From contig CASFDW010000003.1 in NCBI GenBank assembly GCA_949293595.1, positions 134,685 to 198,684 on the forward strand: 64,000 nucleotides of DNA. Direction: 5' to 3'. This stretch comes from an uncultured Spirochaetales bacterium (GTDB taxonomy: Bacteria; Spirochaetota; Spirochaetia; Sphaerochaetales; Sphaerochaetaceae). Below the pieces are notes generated by a model, which saw nothing but the letters and a program-made list of their open reading frames with translations, was not told the origin of the DNA and ran no database searches. The position numbers and the translations under genes are program-made. Shown here in pieces: positions 8,965 through 17,419 of the stretch. Position 1 is the stretch's first letter. Each line of letters opens with the position of its first letter.

Positions 8965-9621
8965 GAGCAGCTGTCCGTATGAGGAGACGCTGTAATCCGC
9001 AATGGCGGACACATCTCCGTCGAAGTTGATGTATATGCTCCTGAGCCCGGCGTTCACGGCTCCCTGGATGTCGCTGTTCTCGCTGTCCCCGATGACGACG
9101 CATCGGTCTCTTTCGAGCCCGGCTTCATCAAGGACCCTGTCGAAGAATTCCTTGCGCGGTTTCTGCACCCCCATCTCTCCGGATATGAAAACCCTTTTGA
9201 AATACCCAGTGGTGCCGGTGCCGCGGAATCTGGCCCATTGTATGTCCGCGATTCCGTTTGTGATTATGTAGCTGAGGAACCGGCCGTCATTGCTTATCCT
9301 TTCAAGGAAGTCGACCGCCCCGTCGATCATGATGCCATGGTCTCCGAGCTGCTTCGAATAGTAGTTCCCGGCCTCGTTTGTGTCCGCCGTGAGCCCCAAA
9401 GCCTCGAAAAGGAGTTTGAAGCGTCCTCCCGGAATCTCTTCCTGCCGTATGAGCCCCTTCTCATAATCGTCCCACAGCCTGCGGTTGCCCGTATGGTAGG
9501 TTTCGATGTTCTCCTTCGTGAAAGGGATGCCGTATCGGTCGAATACCATGGAGAGGGCTATTTTCTCCGTCGCCTTGAAATCATAAAGCGTGCCGTCGGC
9601 ATCGAATAACAGGTTCAACAT
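8941..9621 (-). CDS. HAD-family hydrolase, YjjG/5'-nucleotidase-like
   Basis: A 226-residue cytoplasmic phosphatase of the haloacid dehalogenase superfamily. Motif I is FDADGTLYDF (nucleophile Asp7 and acid/base Asp9), motif II is the Thr/Ser in YIITNG, motif III includes the Lys of GVQKPRKEFF, and motif IV is VIGDSENSDIQGA. The helical cap after motif I and the overall pattern fit the YjjG/YfnB branch, known as house-cleaning nucleotidases. Transcribed divergently from the DUF308 gene and convergently with the FKBP gene, whose end it overlaps. GGGG lies just before the ATG. The substrate is an inference. Confidence 0.88.
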   Translation of the reverse strand: MLNLLFDADGTLYDFKATEKIALSMVFDRYGIPFTKENIETYHTGNRRLWDDYEKGLIRQEEIPGGRFKLLFEALGLTADTNEAGNYYSKQLGDHGIMIDGAVDFLERISNDGRFLSYIITNGIADIQWARFRGTGTTGYFKRVFISGEMGVQKPRKEFFDRVLDEAGLERDRCVVIGDSENSDIQGAVNAGLRSIYINFDGDVSAIADYSVSSYGQLLSLLDDLV

Positions 9622-9665
9622 ACCCCAATGCTACAAAATATGTTATTTTTAAGAAAGAGGTATAT

Positions 9666-10250
9666 ATGAAAAGATTGATTTCAAACCTGATGCTCTCCTT
9701 GCTGGTTCTTGCACTGGGGGGTTTGATGATAATAAGGCCTGACAAGGTAATGACCGTGGCCTTCGCCGTACTGGGCGTTTTCATGCTTGTATCGGGTTTG
9801 AAAAACCTGTATCTGAGCATCGTCTACGCTCCAGCGATATCCCGTCGCCTTGGGATTGCCGCCGTAGTAAAGAACGCATTCAACACGCTTGTGGCCGTAT
9901 TGGTGGTGTATTTTGCATTTGCCAATCCCGCGGCCCTGATGAGCATTGCGGTCTATCTGATTGCGTTCGACCTGCTGCTCACCGCGCTGTTGGACCTTCT
10001 GGACCGCATGATGCTCCGGAAGCTGGGATATGCGTCCGTGGGAATGCTGGAGATTGCGATTAGGATCGCATTGTCCGTGTTCATGTTCTTCTTCCCCGTC
10101 ATGATAGGATCCACCGTCTTCAGGATCGTGGCCGTCCTGCTCGTTGTCTGCGGCGTCGTATCGGCCGTTTTGTCCGTCCTCGGCTTCGTTTCCAGAAAAA
10201 AGAATCCCGTAAAGGAGGAAATCGAGGTGGAATGGGAGGAGAAACATTGA
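9666..10250 (+). CDS. DUF308 (HdeD-like) membrane protein
   Basis: A 194-residue integral membrane protein with about six hydrophobic segments arranged as short repeated hairpins. It begins ISNLMLSLLVLALGGLMIIRP, typical of DUF308/HdeD proteins, and ends with a charged cytoplasmic tail (KKNPVKEEIEVEWEEKH). HdeD is linked to acid stress in Escherichia coli, but the family function is not established. An AAGAAAGAGG ribosome site precedes ATG 9666. The last codons contain the -35 box of the histidine operon promoter. Confidence 0.82.
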   Translation: MKRLISNLMLSLLVLALGGLMIIRPDKVMTVAFAVLGVFMLVSGLKNLYLSIVYAPAISRRLGIAAVVKNAFNTLVAVLVVYFAFANPAALMSIAVYLIAFDLLLTALLDLLDRMMLRKLGYASVGMLEIAIRIALSVFMFFFPVMIGSTVFRIVAVLLVVCGVVSAVLSVLGFVSRKKNPVKEEIEVEWEEKH

Positions 10251-10281
10251 CCATCTGCAATGTTTTGTTATAGAGTTTCCA
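10247..10281 (+). promoter_or_regulatory. Promoter of the histidine operon
   Basis: A -35 TTGACC (10247-10252), 16-bp spacer and extended -10 TGT-TATAGA (10266-10274) point to transcription starting about 10281. That is two bases before the leader-peptide ATG, so the leader peptide itself is read from an almost leaderless message. The -35 overlaps the end of the DUF308 gene. Confidence 0.72.
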
Positions 10282-10282
10282 C

Positions 10283-10330
10283 ATGGAAAAGAAAATTGAC
10301 AGGATCCATCATCACCCGCTTTTTTTCTGA
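10283..10330 (+). CDS. hisL: Histidine operon leader peptide (MEKKIDRIHHHPLFF)
   Basis: A 15-codon reading frame lies between the his promoter and the attenuator hairpin. It contains three consecutive histidine codons (CAT CAT CAC, 10307-10315) out of 15, and its TGA is 33 nt before the hairpin. The arrangement is that of the enterobacterial his leader: when charged His-tRNA is scarce the ribosome stalls on these codons and the downstream RNA folds so that transcription continues. Start, stop and position fit this role; the peptide need have no function after synthesis. The residue sequence differs from the Escherichia coli leader apart from the His run. Confidence 0.85.
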   Translation: MEKKIDRIHHHPLFF

Positions 10331-10360
10331 TTGACCGGAACAGGTGGTTTTTGTCATAAC

Positions 10361-10393
10361 AAAAGGTCTTCCTTTCTGGGAAGGCCTTTTTTG
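10361..10393 (+). terminator. Attenuator terminator of the histidine operon
   Basis: Stem AAGGTCTTCC (10363-10372) pairs with GGAAGGCCTT (10379-10388) with one G-U pair and a 6-nt loop, followed by a T run to 10392. It lies between the leader peptide and hisG. Possible competing pairings upstream are ATCACC in the His-codon region (10311-10316) with GGTGGT (10343-10348), and TTTTTGT (10348-10354) with ACAAAAG (10359-10365), the latter invading the terminator's left arm. Confidence 0.8.
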
Positions 10394-10411
10394 TTAGCAT
10401 GGGAGGTGTTT

Positions 10412-11284
10412 ATGTCTGAAAACGTACTGCGTATCGCCGTTCAGAAGAGCGGAAGACTGAGCGAGAAGAGCCTCGAGCTCATAAGAAGCTGTGGAATAGA
10501 TTTCTATGCCGACGGCCGTGTGTTGAGGCAGAGGGCCTCGAATTTTCCGATCGAATTCCTTTTCGTACGCGATGACGATATACCGACATATGTCTACGAC
10601 GGGGTTGCGGACATAGGCATTGTCGGGAAAAACGAATTTGATGAAAAGGGGTTGGAGCTGGACATAGTGAAGGATCTCGGCTTCTCCAAATGCAGGCTTT
10701 CGATCGCCGTCCCGCATGATTTCGCCTATGATGGGCTTAAAAGCCTCGAGGGCAAGAGGATTGCCACGAGCTATCCGAACATACTCACCAAAATCCTGCT
10801 TGAGAACGGGGTGTCCGCCGAGCCCGTGTTCGTGTCCGGTTCCGTGGAGATCACGCCGCAGGTCGGCATCGCCGATGTGATCTGCGATATCGTCTCGACC
10901 GGCACGACGCTCAGGATGAACGGTCTTGAGGAGGTCGAGCAGATTTACTTCTCGTCCGCCGTCATGATCTCCCGCAAGGGCTTTTCCTCTTCCACCGACG
11001 AAAAGGCCTCCATCCTTTTCCGCCTTCTGGAGAGGATAGATGCGGTCAATCTCGCCAAGAACAAGAAATATATCCTTTTCAATCTTCCTGCCGGCAAGCT
11101 GGACGAGAGCGCTGCGATAATCGGAGGACTCAAGAGTCCTACGGTTACTCCTTTGATGGACAAGAACTGGCTCAGCGTCCAGGCTGTGGTCTCCGAGGAC
11201 AGGTTCTGGTCGGTGTTCGAGGAGCTCAAGGGAATCGGTGCGGAGGGCATCCTCGTGCTCGACATCGAGAAAATGACGGAGTGA
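10412..11284 (+). CDS. hisG: ATP phosphoribosyltransferase, long form
   Basis: Catalyses the first and feedback-controlled step of histidine synthesis, joining PRPP and ATP. At 290 residues it is the long, homohexameric type: a two-domain periplasmic-binding-protein-like catalytic core (about 1-215) plus the C-terminal ACT-like HisG_C domain (about 216-290), where histidine binds. No hisZ is present, consistent with the long form. ATG 10412 is chosen because GGGAGGTG lies 5-8 nt upstream and the conserved start ENVLRIAVQKSGRL follows. It is the first structural gene after the attenuator. Confidence 0.96.
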   Translation: MSENVLRIAVQKSGRLSEKSLELIRSCGIDFYADGRVLRQRASNFPIEFLFVRDDDIPTYVYDGVADIGIVGKNEFDEKGLELDIVKDLGFSKCRLSIAVPHDFAYDGLKSLEGKRIATSYPNILTKILLENGVSAEPVFVSGSVEITPQVGIADVICDIVSTGTTLRMNGLEEVEQIYFSSAVMISRKGFSSSTDEKASILFRLLERIDAVNLAKNKKYILFNLPAGKLDESAAIIGGLKSPTVTPLMDKNWLSVQAVVSEDRFWSVFEELKGIGAEGILVLDIEKMTE

Positions 11285-11290
11285 ACGGAT

Positions 11291-12580
11291 ATGCTCGAAT
11301 ACTATGGCAATCCCGATAAAAGCAGGCTTCCTGGACTTCTTGAACGCCCGACGAGCGGCAACGAGGATGTGATCAGGAGTGTCGACGAGATACTTTCAGA
11401 TGTCAGGGAGCATGGTGACGAGGCCCTCCTCCGTCTTGCGGAGAGGTTCGACGGAGCCAGACCGGACTCACTTTTCGCCACTCCCGGTGAGTTTGCCGAG
11501 GCCGAGGCCCTCGTTTCCCCATCGCTGAGGAAGGCCGTGGACGAGGCGTGTTCGAACATAAGGCGTTTTCATGAGGCGCAGCTTCCGAAAGGGGAGGTTG
11601 TCGAGACGCAGGAAGGGGTGGTATGCTCACGCAGGATAGTCCCGATCGGCAGGGTCGGACTTTACGTGCCATCGGGTACTGCCCCGCTTTTTTCAACCGT
11701 GCTCATGCTGGCGATTCCCGCATCCGTCGCACGTTGCCGGGACATCGTGCTCGCAACTCCGGCAAAGAACGGCAAGGTCAACCCCGCGATACTCTATGCC
11801 GCCAAGGTCGCGGGGGTGCACAGGGTGCTGAAGGTCGGCGGTGCGCAGGCCATAGCCGCATTCGCCTATGGTACGGAAAGCCTCAGCCCACGTGACAAGA
11901 TCTTCGGTCCTGGAAACAGGTATGTATCCTTCGCCAAGCTGCGCGTTTCATCCTTCGTCGCAATCGACATGCTCGCAGGTCCCAGCGAGGTGATGGTCGT
12001 AGCGGACCGGAGCTCCGATCCGGTGTTCGTCGCCGCCGACCTCCTGAGCCAGGCGGAACACGGCAATGACAGCCAGGTCGTGCTTCTCATAAGGGAGGAT
12101 GAGGCCGAGGCCGCAAGGATATATTCCGAGGTGCGCGGAGCCCTGTCCGGGCTGTTGGAGGAGCTTCCCCGGGCGGATTTCATGCTCCGGACATTGGAGA
12201 ACTCGGTTGCCATCTCATATCCTTCCTCAGAGGACATCCTGTATGCGGTCAACCTCTATGCCCCCGAGCATCTGATCATCAACACCTCCGATTGCGACGA
12301 GCTGCTCGAGGGGGTGGAGAACGCCGGGTCGGTTTTCCTCGGCCCGTATTCGCCGGAAAGCGCAGGCGACTATGCCAGCGGTACGAACCATACGCTTCCC
12401 ACCTCGGGCTGGGCCAGAAGCTCATCCGGCGTTTCGACCGATTCGTTCATCAAGAAGATCACGGTCCAGAAGCTGACAAGGAAAGGAGCGGGGCTCCTTG
12501 CCCCGACGGTGATGGAGATGGCCGCGGCAGAGAGCCTTTATGCTCATCGCAAGGCGATGGAGGTAAGGACATGCAGATAA
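11291..12580 (+). CDS. hisD: Histidinol dehydrogenase
   Basis: Zinc- and NAD-dependent enzyme that oxidises L-histidinol to L-histidine in two steps, the last of the pathway. The 429-residue length is standard. Recognisable are GRVGLYVPSGTAPLFST (around 117), the NAD-site segment VGGAQAIAAFAYGTE (around 180), DMLAGPSEVMVVAD (around 225), the active-site QAEHG motif (around 255) and YAPEHLII (around 325). It starts six bases after hisG and overlaps hisC by ten bases. Confidence 0.97.
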   Translation: MLEYYGNPDKSRLPGLLERPTSGNEDVIRSVDEILSDVREHGDEALLRLAERFDGARPDSLFATPGEFAEAEALVSPSLRKAVDEACSNIRRFHEAQLPKGEVVETQEGVVCSRRIVPIGRVGLYVPSGTAPLFSTVLMLAIPASVARCRDIVLATPAKNGKVNPAILYAAKVAGVHRVLKVGGAQAIAAFAYGTESLSPRDKIFGPGNRYVSFAKLRVSSFVAIDMLAGPSEVMVVADRSSDPVFVAADLLSQAEHGNDSQVVLLIREDEAEAARIYSEVRGALSGLLEELPRADFMLRTLENSVAISYPSSEDILYAVNLYAPEHLIINTSDCDELLEGVENAGSVFLGPYSPESAGDYASGTNHTLPTSGWARSSSGVSTDSFIKKITVQKLTRKGAGLLAPTVMEMAAAESLYAHRKAMEVRTCR

Positions 12581-13614
12581 GTGAACTTCTGAGACCCCAC
12601 ATAAACGCGCTCGTGCCGTATTCCTCCGCAAGGGACGACTGTCCGGTCGAGGAGGGCATACACCTTGATGCCAACGAGAGCTGGTATGATTATTCCGGGC
12701 AAGGCAAGAACAGGTATCCCGATCCCCACCACCGCAAGGCGCGCCTTGCAATCTCATCGGCCCTCGGGCTTCCTTTCGAAAGGACCATGCTTACGAACGG
12801 TTCCGATGAGGCGATCGACCTTCTGGTGAGGGCGTTCTGCATTCCGGGACGTGATTCGGTCATGGTGGAATCACCGACATATGGCGAGTACAGGATATTC
12901 GCAGAAATAAACGATGTCGGCGTGCATGACGTGCTCCTTACCAAGGATCTCGACCTCGATGTCGGAAACATCAGGAAGACGATTCTTGAGAAGCATCCAA
13001 AGATCGTCTTCATCTGCTCTCCGAACAACCCGACCGGAAAAAGCTACGATATCAGAAAGATCAGGGAGATAGCGGATATCAACGATGCTGTTACGGTGGT
13101 CGATGAGGCCTATTCGGATTTCGATCCATCGTTTTCATCCGCATCCGCGCTGATCGACGGGAATCCGCGAGTTGTGGTGCTCAGGACATTCTCGAAATAC
13201 TGGGGGCTTGCCGCGAGCCGCATAGGTCTCGTCATCGCCTCCAGGGAGATCATCATGGCCCTCGACAAGATCAAGGCCCCGTACAACGTCGGCCTTTGCT
13301 CGCAGAACGACGTGATGGAGGCCCTTGCCTCAAGTGACGAGCGGAAAAGGATTCTCGGATCGATCCTTTCGGAAAGGGAACGTCTTTCCAAGGCCCTGTC
13401 CGGATTTACCTTTGTGAAGAAGGTCTATCGCAGCGACGCCAATTTCATTCTTGTGCGTTTTGACGATGAGGAGAGGATACAGAGACTGCTTCTGGACAAC
13501 GGCATTATAGTCCGCAACCGCAGCTCCGAGCCGTTGCTCGGGGGCTGTCTGAGGATCACGATCGGCAGCAGGGAGGAGAACGACAGGCTTTTGGAGGTGC
13601 TATCGAATGCGTAG
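12571..13614 (+). CDS. hisC: Histidinol-phosphate aminotransferase
   Basis: PLP enzyme of fold type I that transaminates imidazole acetol phosphate to histidinol phosphate with glutamate. The 347-residue protein has the N-terminal DANESWYDY and RYPDPHHRKAR segments, CSPNNPTGKSY (around 150), VVDEAYSDF (around 175) and the PLP lysine in RTFSKYWGLAASRIG (around 208). ATG 12571 follows GGAGGTAAGG and gives a ten-base overlap with hisD. It overlaps hisB by eight bases. Confidence 0.96.
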   Translation: MQISELLRPHINALVPYSSARDDCPVEEGIHLDANESWYDYSGQGKNRYPDPHHRKARLAISSALGLPFERTMLTNGSDEAIDLLVRAFCIPGRDSVMVESPTYGEYRIFAEINDVGVHDVLLTKDLDLDVGNIRKTILEKHPKIVFICSPNNPTGKSYDIRKIREIADINDAVTVVDEAYSDFDPSFSSASALIDGNPRVVVLRTFSKYWGLAASRIGLVIASREIIMALDKIKAPYNVGLCSQNDVMEALASSDERKRILGSILSERERLSKALSGFTFVKKVYRSDANFILVRFDDEERIQRLLLDNGIIVRNRSSEPLLGGCLRITIGSREENDRLLEVLSNA

Positions 13615-14734
13615 GAAAAAGGTTTTGTTTCTGGACAGGGACGGAATCATAGTCAATGAGGACCAGGTCGATTCCTTTGAGAAGATAATATGGATACCGC
13701 ATGTATTCCATTCCTTGGCGAGGCTGAGGAGGGAAAGCGATTTCGAGTTCGTGATGGTCTCCAACCAGGACGGGGTGGGGACCCCCTCCTTCCCTTACGA
13801 GGATTATGTGAAATGCCAGAACAGGATTTTGGAGACACTCGAGGGCGAGGACATCTATTTCGACGACATCAACGTCGATTTTTCCCTTCCTGAGGACGAT
13901 TGCCCGACGCGTAAGCCCGGAACCAGGATGCTCGAGGCCTATGCGGACGGCTCGTACGACCTGTCTTCCTCGTTCATGATCGGTGACCGGCTCACGGACA
14001 TGCAGCTTGCCGGGAACATCGGTTGCCGTGGAATCTGGTTCGCCCCCGAGGACTCCGAGGTCCCGGAGGAACATGCCGGTACTGTCGCCCTCGTTTCCGA
14101 CAACTGGCTGCGCATCGCGGACTTCCTGCTCGGAAGCGGAGAGGCCGGCAGGCGTGTCGCCGTAATGGACAGGAACACCTCGGAAACGGGAATAAGCCTT
14201 GCAATAAATCTGGATGGCACCGGCAAAGGTGTCCTTGAGACCGGTATACCGTTCTTCGACCACATGCTCAGCCAGATTGTCAGGCATTCCAGGATCGACG
14301 TTGAGTCGTTTTCGTTTTCCGGAGACCTCGAGGTCGACGAGCACCATAGCGTCGAGGATTTCGCCATAGTCTTCGGATCCCTGGTGAAGCAGGCGTTGGG
14401 AGACAAGCGGGGGATAGAGCGCTACGGGTACGAGGTGCTCACTATGGACGATGTGGTTGCGACGGTGGCGCTCGATTTCTCATCCCGCCCCGAACTGATA
14501 TACCATGTGCCATTCAAGAGGGAGTACATCGGCAGTTTCCCGACCGAGATGGTCGAACACTTCTTCAAAAGCTTCTCTTCGTCGGCCGGGGCCAACGTGT
14601 ATGTCGAATGCACGGAGGGCAATGCTCATCATATGGCCGAAGCCGTGTTCAAGGCATTCGCCCGCGCCATGAGGAATGCCGTGAAACGCATTCCGGGATG
14701 CTCGGATCTGCCGAGCACCAAGGGGGCGCTCTGA
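13607..14734 (+). CDS. hisB: Bifunctional histidinol-phosphatase / imidazoleglycerol-phosphate dehydratase
   Basis: A fused enzyme covering two non-consecutive pathway steps. Residues 1-165 are the HAD-type histidinol phosphatase (HisN/HisB-N): motif I DRDGI, FVMVSNQDGVGT, the HisB-type zinc-loop region near DDCPTRKPG, and SFMIGDRLTDMQLAG. Residues about 185-375 are imidazoleglycerol-phosphate dehydratase with DGTGKGVLETGIPFFDHML, DEHHSVEDFAI and EGNAHHMAEAVFKAFARA, whose histidines bind the two manganese ions. The fusion is the layout of Escherichia coli and Bacteroidetes. Motif I has Ile where DxDGT usually has Thr. It overlaps hisC by eight bases and hisH by one (TGATG). Confidence 0.95.
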   Translation: MRRKKVLFLDRDGIIVNEDQVDSFEKIIWIPHVFHSLARLRRESDFEFVMVSNQDGVGTPSFPYEDYVKCQNRILETLEGEDIYFDDINVDFSLPEDDCPTRKPGTRMLEAYADGSYDLSSSFMIGDRLTDMQLAGNIGCRGIWFAPEDSEVPEEHAGTVALVSDNWLRIADFLLGSGEAGRRVAVMDRNTSETGISLAINLDGTGKGVLETGIPFFDHMLSQIVRHSRIDVESFSFSGDLEVDEHHSVEDFAIVFGSLVKQALGDKRGIERYGYEVLTMDDVVATVALDFSSRPELIYHVPFKREYIGSFPTEMVEHFFKSFSSSAGANVYVECTEGNAHHMAEAVFKAFARAMRNAVKRIPGCSDLPSTKGAL

Positions 14735-15330
14735 TGGTGGCTGTAATAAAATACAATGCCGGCAACGTGAAAAGCGTGATGGCCGCGCTTTCCCGCCTGG
14801 ATGCCGATGCTCTCCTAACCGACGACAGAGATACCATCCTCTCCGCGGACCATGTTGTTTTCCCCGGGGTCGGGGAGGCCTCGTCGGCGATGGCGTATAT
14901 CAGGGAAAAAGGGCTTTATGAGACGATCAGGAGCATCAGGAAGCCGTTTCTGGGAATTTGCCTGGGCATGCAGCTCATGGCGCGCTCAAGCGAGGAGGGC
15001 GGTGCCTCCTGTCTGTCGATCGTCAACGGGGATGTGCGGAGATTCCCGACGGGCAGGGGGTACAAGATACCCCATATGGGATGGAACAACATCTCGTTCG
15101 ATCCTGCATGCCCGCTCTTCAAAGGAATGGAACAGGATCCATACGTGTATTTCGTCCATTCCTATTATCTTGAAAAGGGTGAATGGAGCGTCGCGGTTGC
15201 CGGATACGATGACATCGTCTTTTCTGCGGCCGTGGGGAACGGGAATTTTCTCGGCACCCAGTTCCATCCGGAGAAGAGCGGTGCGGTCGGACGGAGGATA
15301 CTGTCCAATTTTCTGGAGTGGAGCCTATGA
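14734..15330 (+). CDS. hisH: Imidazole glycerol phosphate synthase, glutaminase subunit
   Basis: Class I glutamine amidotransferase that feeds ammonia to HisF. The 198-residue protein starts VAVIKYNAGNVKSV, has the nucleophile cysteine in GICLGMQLM (around residue 79) and the His-Glu pair in QFHPEKSG (around 180). Its ATG shares one base with the hisB stop codon and its stop overlaps the hisA start (ATGA), so HisH, HisA and HisF are made in sequence from one message. Confidence 0.96.
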   Translation: MVAVIKYNAGNVKSVMAALSRLDADALLTDDRDTILSADHVVFPGVGEASSAMAYIREKGLYETIRSIRKPFLGICLGMQLMARSSEEGGASCLSIVNGDVRRFPTGRGYKIPHMGWNNISFDPACPLFKGMEQDPYVYFVHSYYLEKGEWSVAVAGYDDIVFSAAVGNGNFLGTQFHPEKSGAVGRRILSNFLEWSL

Positions 15331-16046
15331 TCGTTGTACCTGCGATGGATATAATCGATGGGAAATGCGTGCGTCTTGAGAAAGGCGATTACAACAGGAT
15401 GAAGGTCTATTCGTCAGATCCTGTATCGATTGCCAGGGCATTCGAGGAGGCGGGTCTTTCAAGACTTCATCTCGTGGATCTCGACGGTGCGAAGGCGGGA
15501 ATGCCGAAAAACCTTGCGGTTCTTGAGAAGATAGCAGCATCGACATCGCTGGAGATCGATTTCGGCGGTGGTGTGAAGAATCTGGAGGTGCTGGAGGACG
15601 TGCTTTCCGCCGGAGCTGCCTTTGCCAACATCGGTTCGGTCGCCGTCAAGAACGTGGAGGAGGCGGAGAGGATGGCCGCAAGGCATCCTGAGGCGCTCAT
15701 CCTTTCCGCTGATTCCAGGGACGGGATCATCAGGGTCTCCGGATGGCTGGAGGATGGCGGTATCGACGTTGTGTCGTTCATCCGCACCTGGTATGCGAAA
15801 GGGATAACAAAGGCGGTGTGCACGGATATCGCCACCGATGGAATGCTTTCAGGTCCGTCGTTGGATCTGTACAGGAGGATCATGGCTTGTACGGATGTGT
15901 ATCTCATCTCGTCCGGCGGCGTGTCATCGCAGAATGATCTTTATGAGCTGGCATCCCTGGGGGTTCCGGCCGCAATCGTTGGAAAGGCTTTTTACGAGGG
16001 ACGTGTGACCCTCGCCGGGATGAGGGAGGTTGAAATTGCTTGCTAA
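15327..16046 (+). CDS. hisA: Phosphoribosylformimino-5-aminoimidazole carboxamide ribotide isomerase
   Basis: TIM-barrel sugar isomerase converting ProFAR to PRFAR. The 239-residue protein has the catalytic aspartates in [14 protein letters not shown] (Asp8) and SADSRDG (around 130), plus the phosphate-binding loops GGGVKN and SSGGVSS. ATG 15327, overlapping the hisH stop, is used instead of the GTG three codons upstream because family members begin at MIVVPAMDI. Confidence 0.96.
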   Translation: MIVVPAMDIIDGKCVRLEKGDYNRMKVYSSDPVSIARAFEEAGLSRLHLVDLDGAKAGMPKNLAVLEKIAASTSLEIDFGGGVKNLEVLEDVLSAGAAFANIGSVAVKNVEEAERMAARHPEALILSADSRDGIIRVSGWLEDGGIDVVSFIRTWYAKGITKAVCTDIATDGMLSGPSLDLYRRIMACTDVYLISSGGVSSQNDLYELASLGVPAAIVGKAFYEGRVTLAGMREVEIAC

Positions 16047-16800
16047 AAGGATAATACCTTGTCTGGATGTCAAGGACGGAAGGGTTGTGAAGGGAATAAA
16101 CTTCGTCAGGCTCAGGGATGCCGGTGATCCGGTTGAGATGGGCATGAGCTACAGCAGCCTTGGCGCGGACGAGCTCGTGTTTCTGGACATAACAGCCACC
16201 GTGGAGAAAAGGAGGACCCTGTGCCGTCTCGTCGAGAGGATAGCTGAGAAGATCGATATCCCGTTCACCGTCGGGGGCGGTGTTGGGAACCTGGCCGATG
16301 CCAAGGCCCTTTTGGAGGCGGGAGCAGACAAGGTGGGCATCAACAGCGCCGCCGTGAGGAACCCTGACCTGATTGCGGAAGTCTCTTCGTCCTTCGGCTC
16401 GCAGGCCGTCGTGGTCGCCATAGATGCGAGACGCGATTCGTCCTGCCCCTGTGGTTTTTCGGTGTACGTGGATGGGGGACGGACCCCGACGGGTATCGAT
16501 GCCTTGGCGTGGGCGGAGAGGGCCGAAGGGCTCGGTGCTGGTGAGATTCTTCTGACAAGCATGGACAAGGATGGCACCAAAAGCGGTTTTGCAGTTGACT
16601 TAAATGCAATTATAAGTAGTAATATTGATATTCCGGTTATCGCTTCCGGCGGTGCAGGTGGTATGTCTGATTTTTATGATGCCTTCACTTCGGGCATGGC
16701 TGATGCAGCGTTGGCGGCATCGGTTTTCCATTTCCATCAGATAGACATACTTGAGCTTAAGCGGTATCTTGGAGAAAAGGGGATTGCTGTCAGGATCTAG
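16036..16800 (+). CDS. hisF: Imidazole glycerol phosphate synthase, cyclase subunit
   Basis: TIM-barrel synthase that uses HisH-derived ammonia to close the imidazole ring and release AICAR. TTG 16036 (giving [19 protein letters not shown], the family start) lies 7 nt after GGGAGG; a TTG two codons earlier is too close to it. The 254-residue length is standard. Catalytic aspartates are in LDVKDG (Asp11) and IDARRD (around 129). It overlaps hisA by eleven bases. Codons around 16593-16640 are unusually AT-rich, in contrast with the rest of the operon. Confidence 0.95.
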   Translation: MLAKRIIPCLDVKDGRVVKGINFVRLRDAGDPVEMGMSYSSLGADELVFLDITATVEKRRTLCRLVERIAEKIDIPFTVGGGVGNLADAKALLEAGADKVGINSAAVRNPDLIAEVSSSFGSQAVVVAIDARRDSSCPCGFSVYVDGGRTPTGIDALAWAERAEGLGAGEILLTSMDKDGTKSGFAVDLNAIISSNIDIPVIASGGAGGMSDFYDAFTSGMADAALAASVFHFHQIDILELKRYLGEKGIAVRI

Positions 16801-16810
16801 GGAGTGACAT

Positions 16811-17419
16811 ATGACGATTGATTTTTCCAAAGGTGATGGTCTTGTTCCTGCCGTGGTGCAGGATGCAGTGACAAGAAAAGTTCTCATGCTCGGCTATATG
16901 AACGAGGAGGCCTACAGGCTCACCCTCGACAGAAGGCTTGTGACCTTCTGGTCCCGCAGCCGCCAGAGGATATGGACCAAGGGAGAGACCAGCGGAAACT
17001 TCCTCCAGCTCAGGGAGATCCTGGCTGACTGCGATGGAGACACGCTTCTTGTCAAGGCCGTTCCCTCCGGCCCCGTATGCCATACCGGCAGCGACACCTG
17101 CTTCGGCGAGGAGAACCAGCCGTCCGAGATATCGTCGTCCGAGTTCCTTTTCTATCTGGAAAACGTCATCAAGGACAGACGGGACAACCCCGTGGAGGGA
17201 AGCTACACCAACCATCTTTTCTCCAGAGGTCTCAACAAGATCGCGCAGAAGGTCGGGGAGGAGGCTGTCGAGCTGGTCATCGAGAGCAAGGACAACGACA
17301 AGGATCTTTTCCTCGGCGAGGCCGCTGACCTGATGTATCATCTGCTGGTGCTTCTTGTGAAGAAGGAGGCTTCCCTCGAGGAGGTTGTTGATGTCCTCAA
17401 GGCAAGACATTCCAGATGA
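16811..17419 (+). CDS. hisI: Bifunctional phosphoribosyl-AMP cyclohydrolase / phosphoribosyl-ATP pyrophosphatase
   Basis: HisIE fusion for steps two and three of histidine synthesis. Residues 1-110 are the zinc cyclohydrolase with VLMLGYMNEEAY, TFWSRSRQRIWTKGETSGN, the metal-binding DCDGDT and the CHTGSDTCF cysteines. Residues about 115-202 are the MazG-like pyrophosphatase with EEAVELVIES and EAADLMYHLLVLL. Length 202 residues, as in Escherichia coli. Starts ten bases after hisF behind AGGGAGTGA. The pentapeptide-repeat gene begins inside its last ten codons. Confidence 0.96.
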   Translation: MTIDFSKGDGLVPAVVQDAVTRKVLMLGYMNEEAYRLTLDRRLVTFWSRSRQRIWTKGETSGNFLQLREILADCDGDTLLVKAVPSGPVCHTGSDTCFGEENQPSEISSSEFLFYLENVIKDRRDNPVEGSYTNHLFSRGLNKIAQKVGEEAVELVIESKDNDKDLFLGEAADLMYHLLVLLVKKEASLEEVVDVLKARHSR

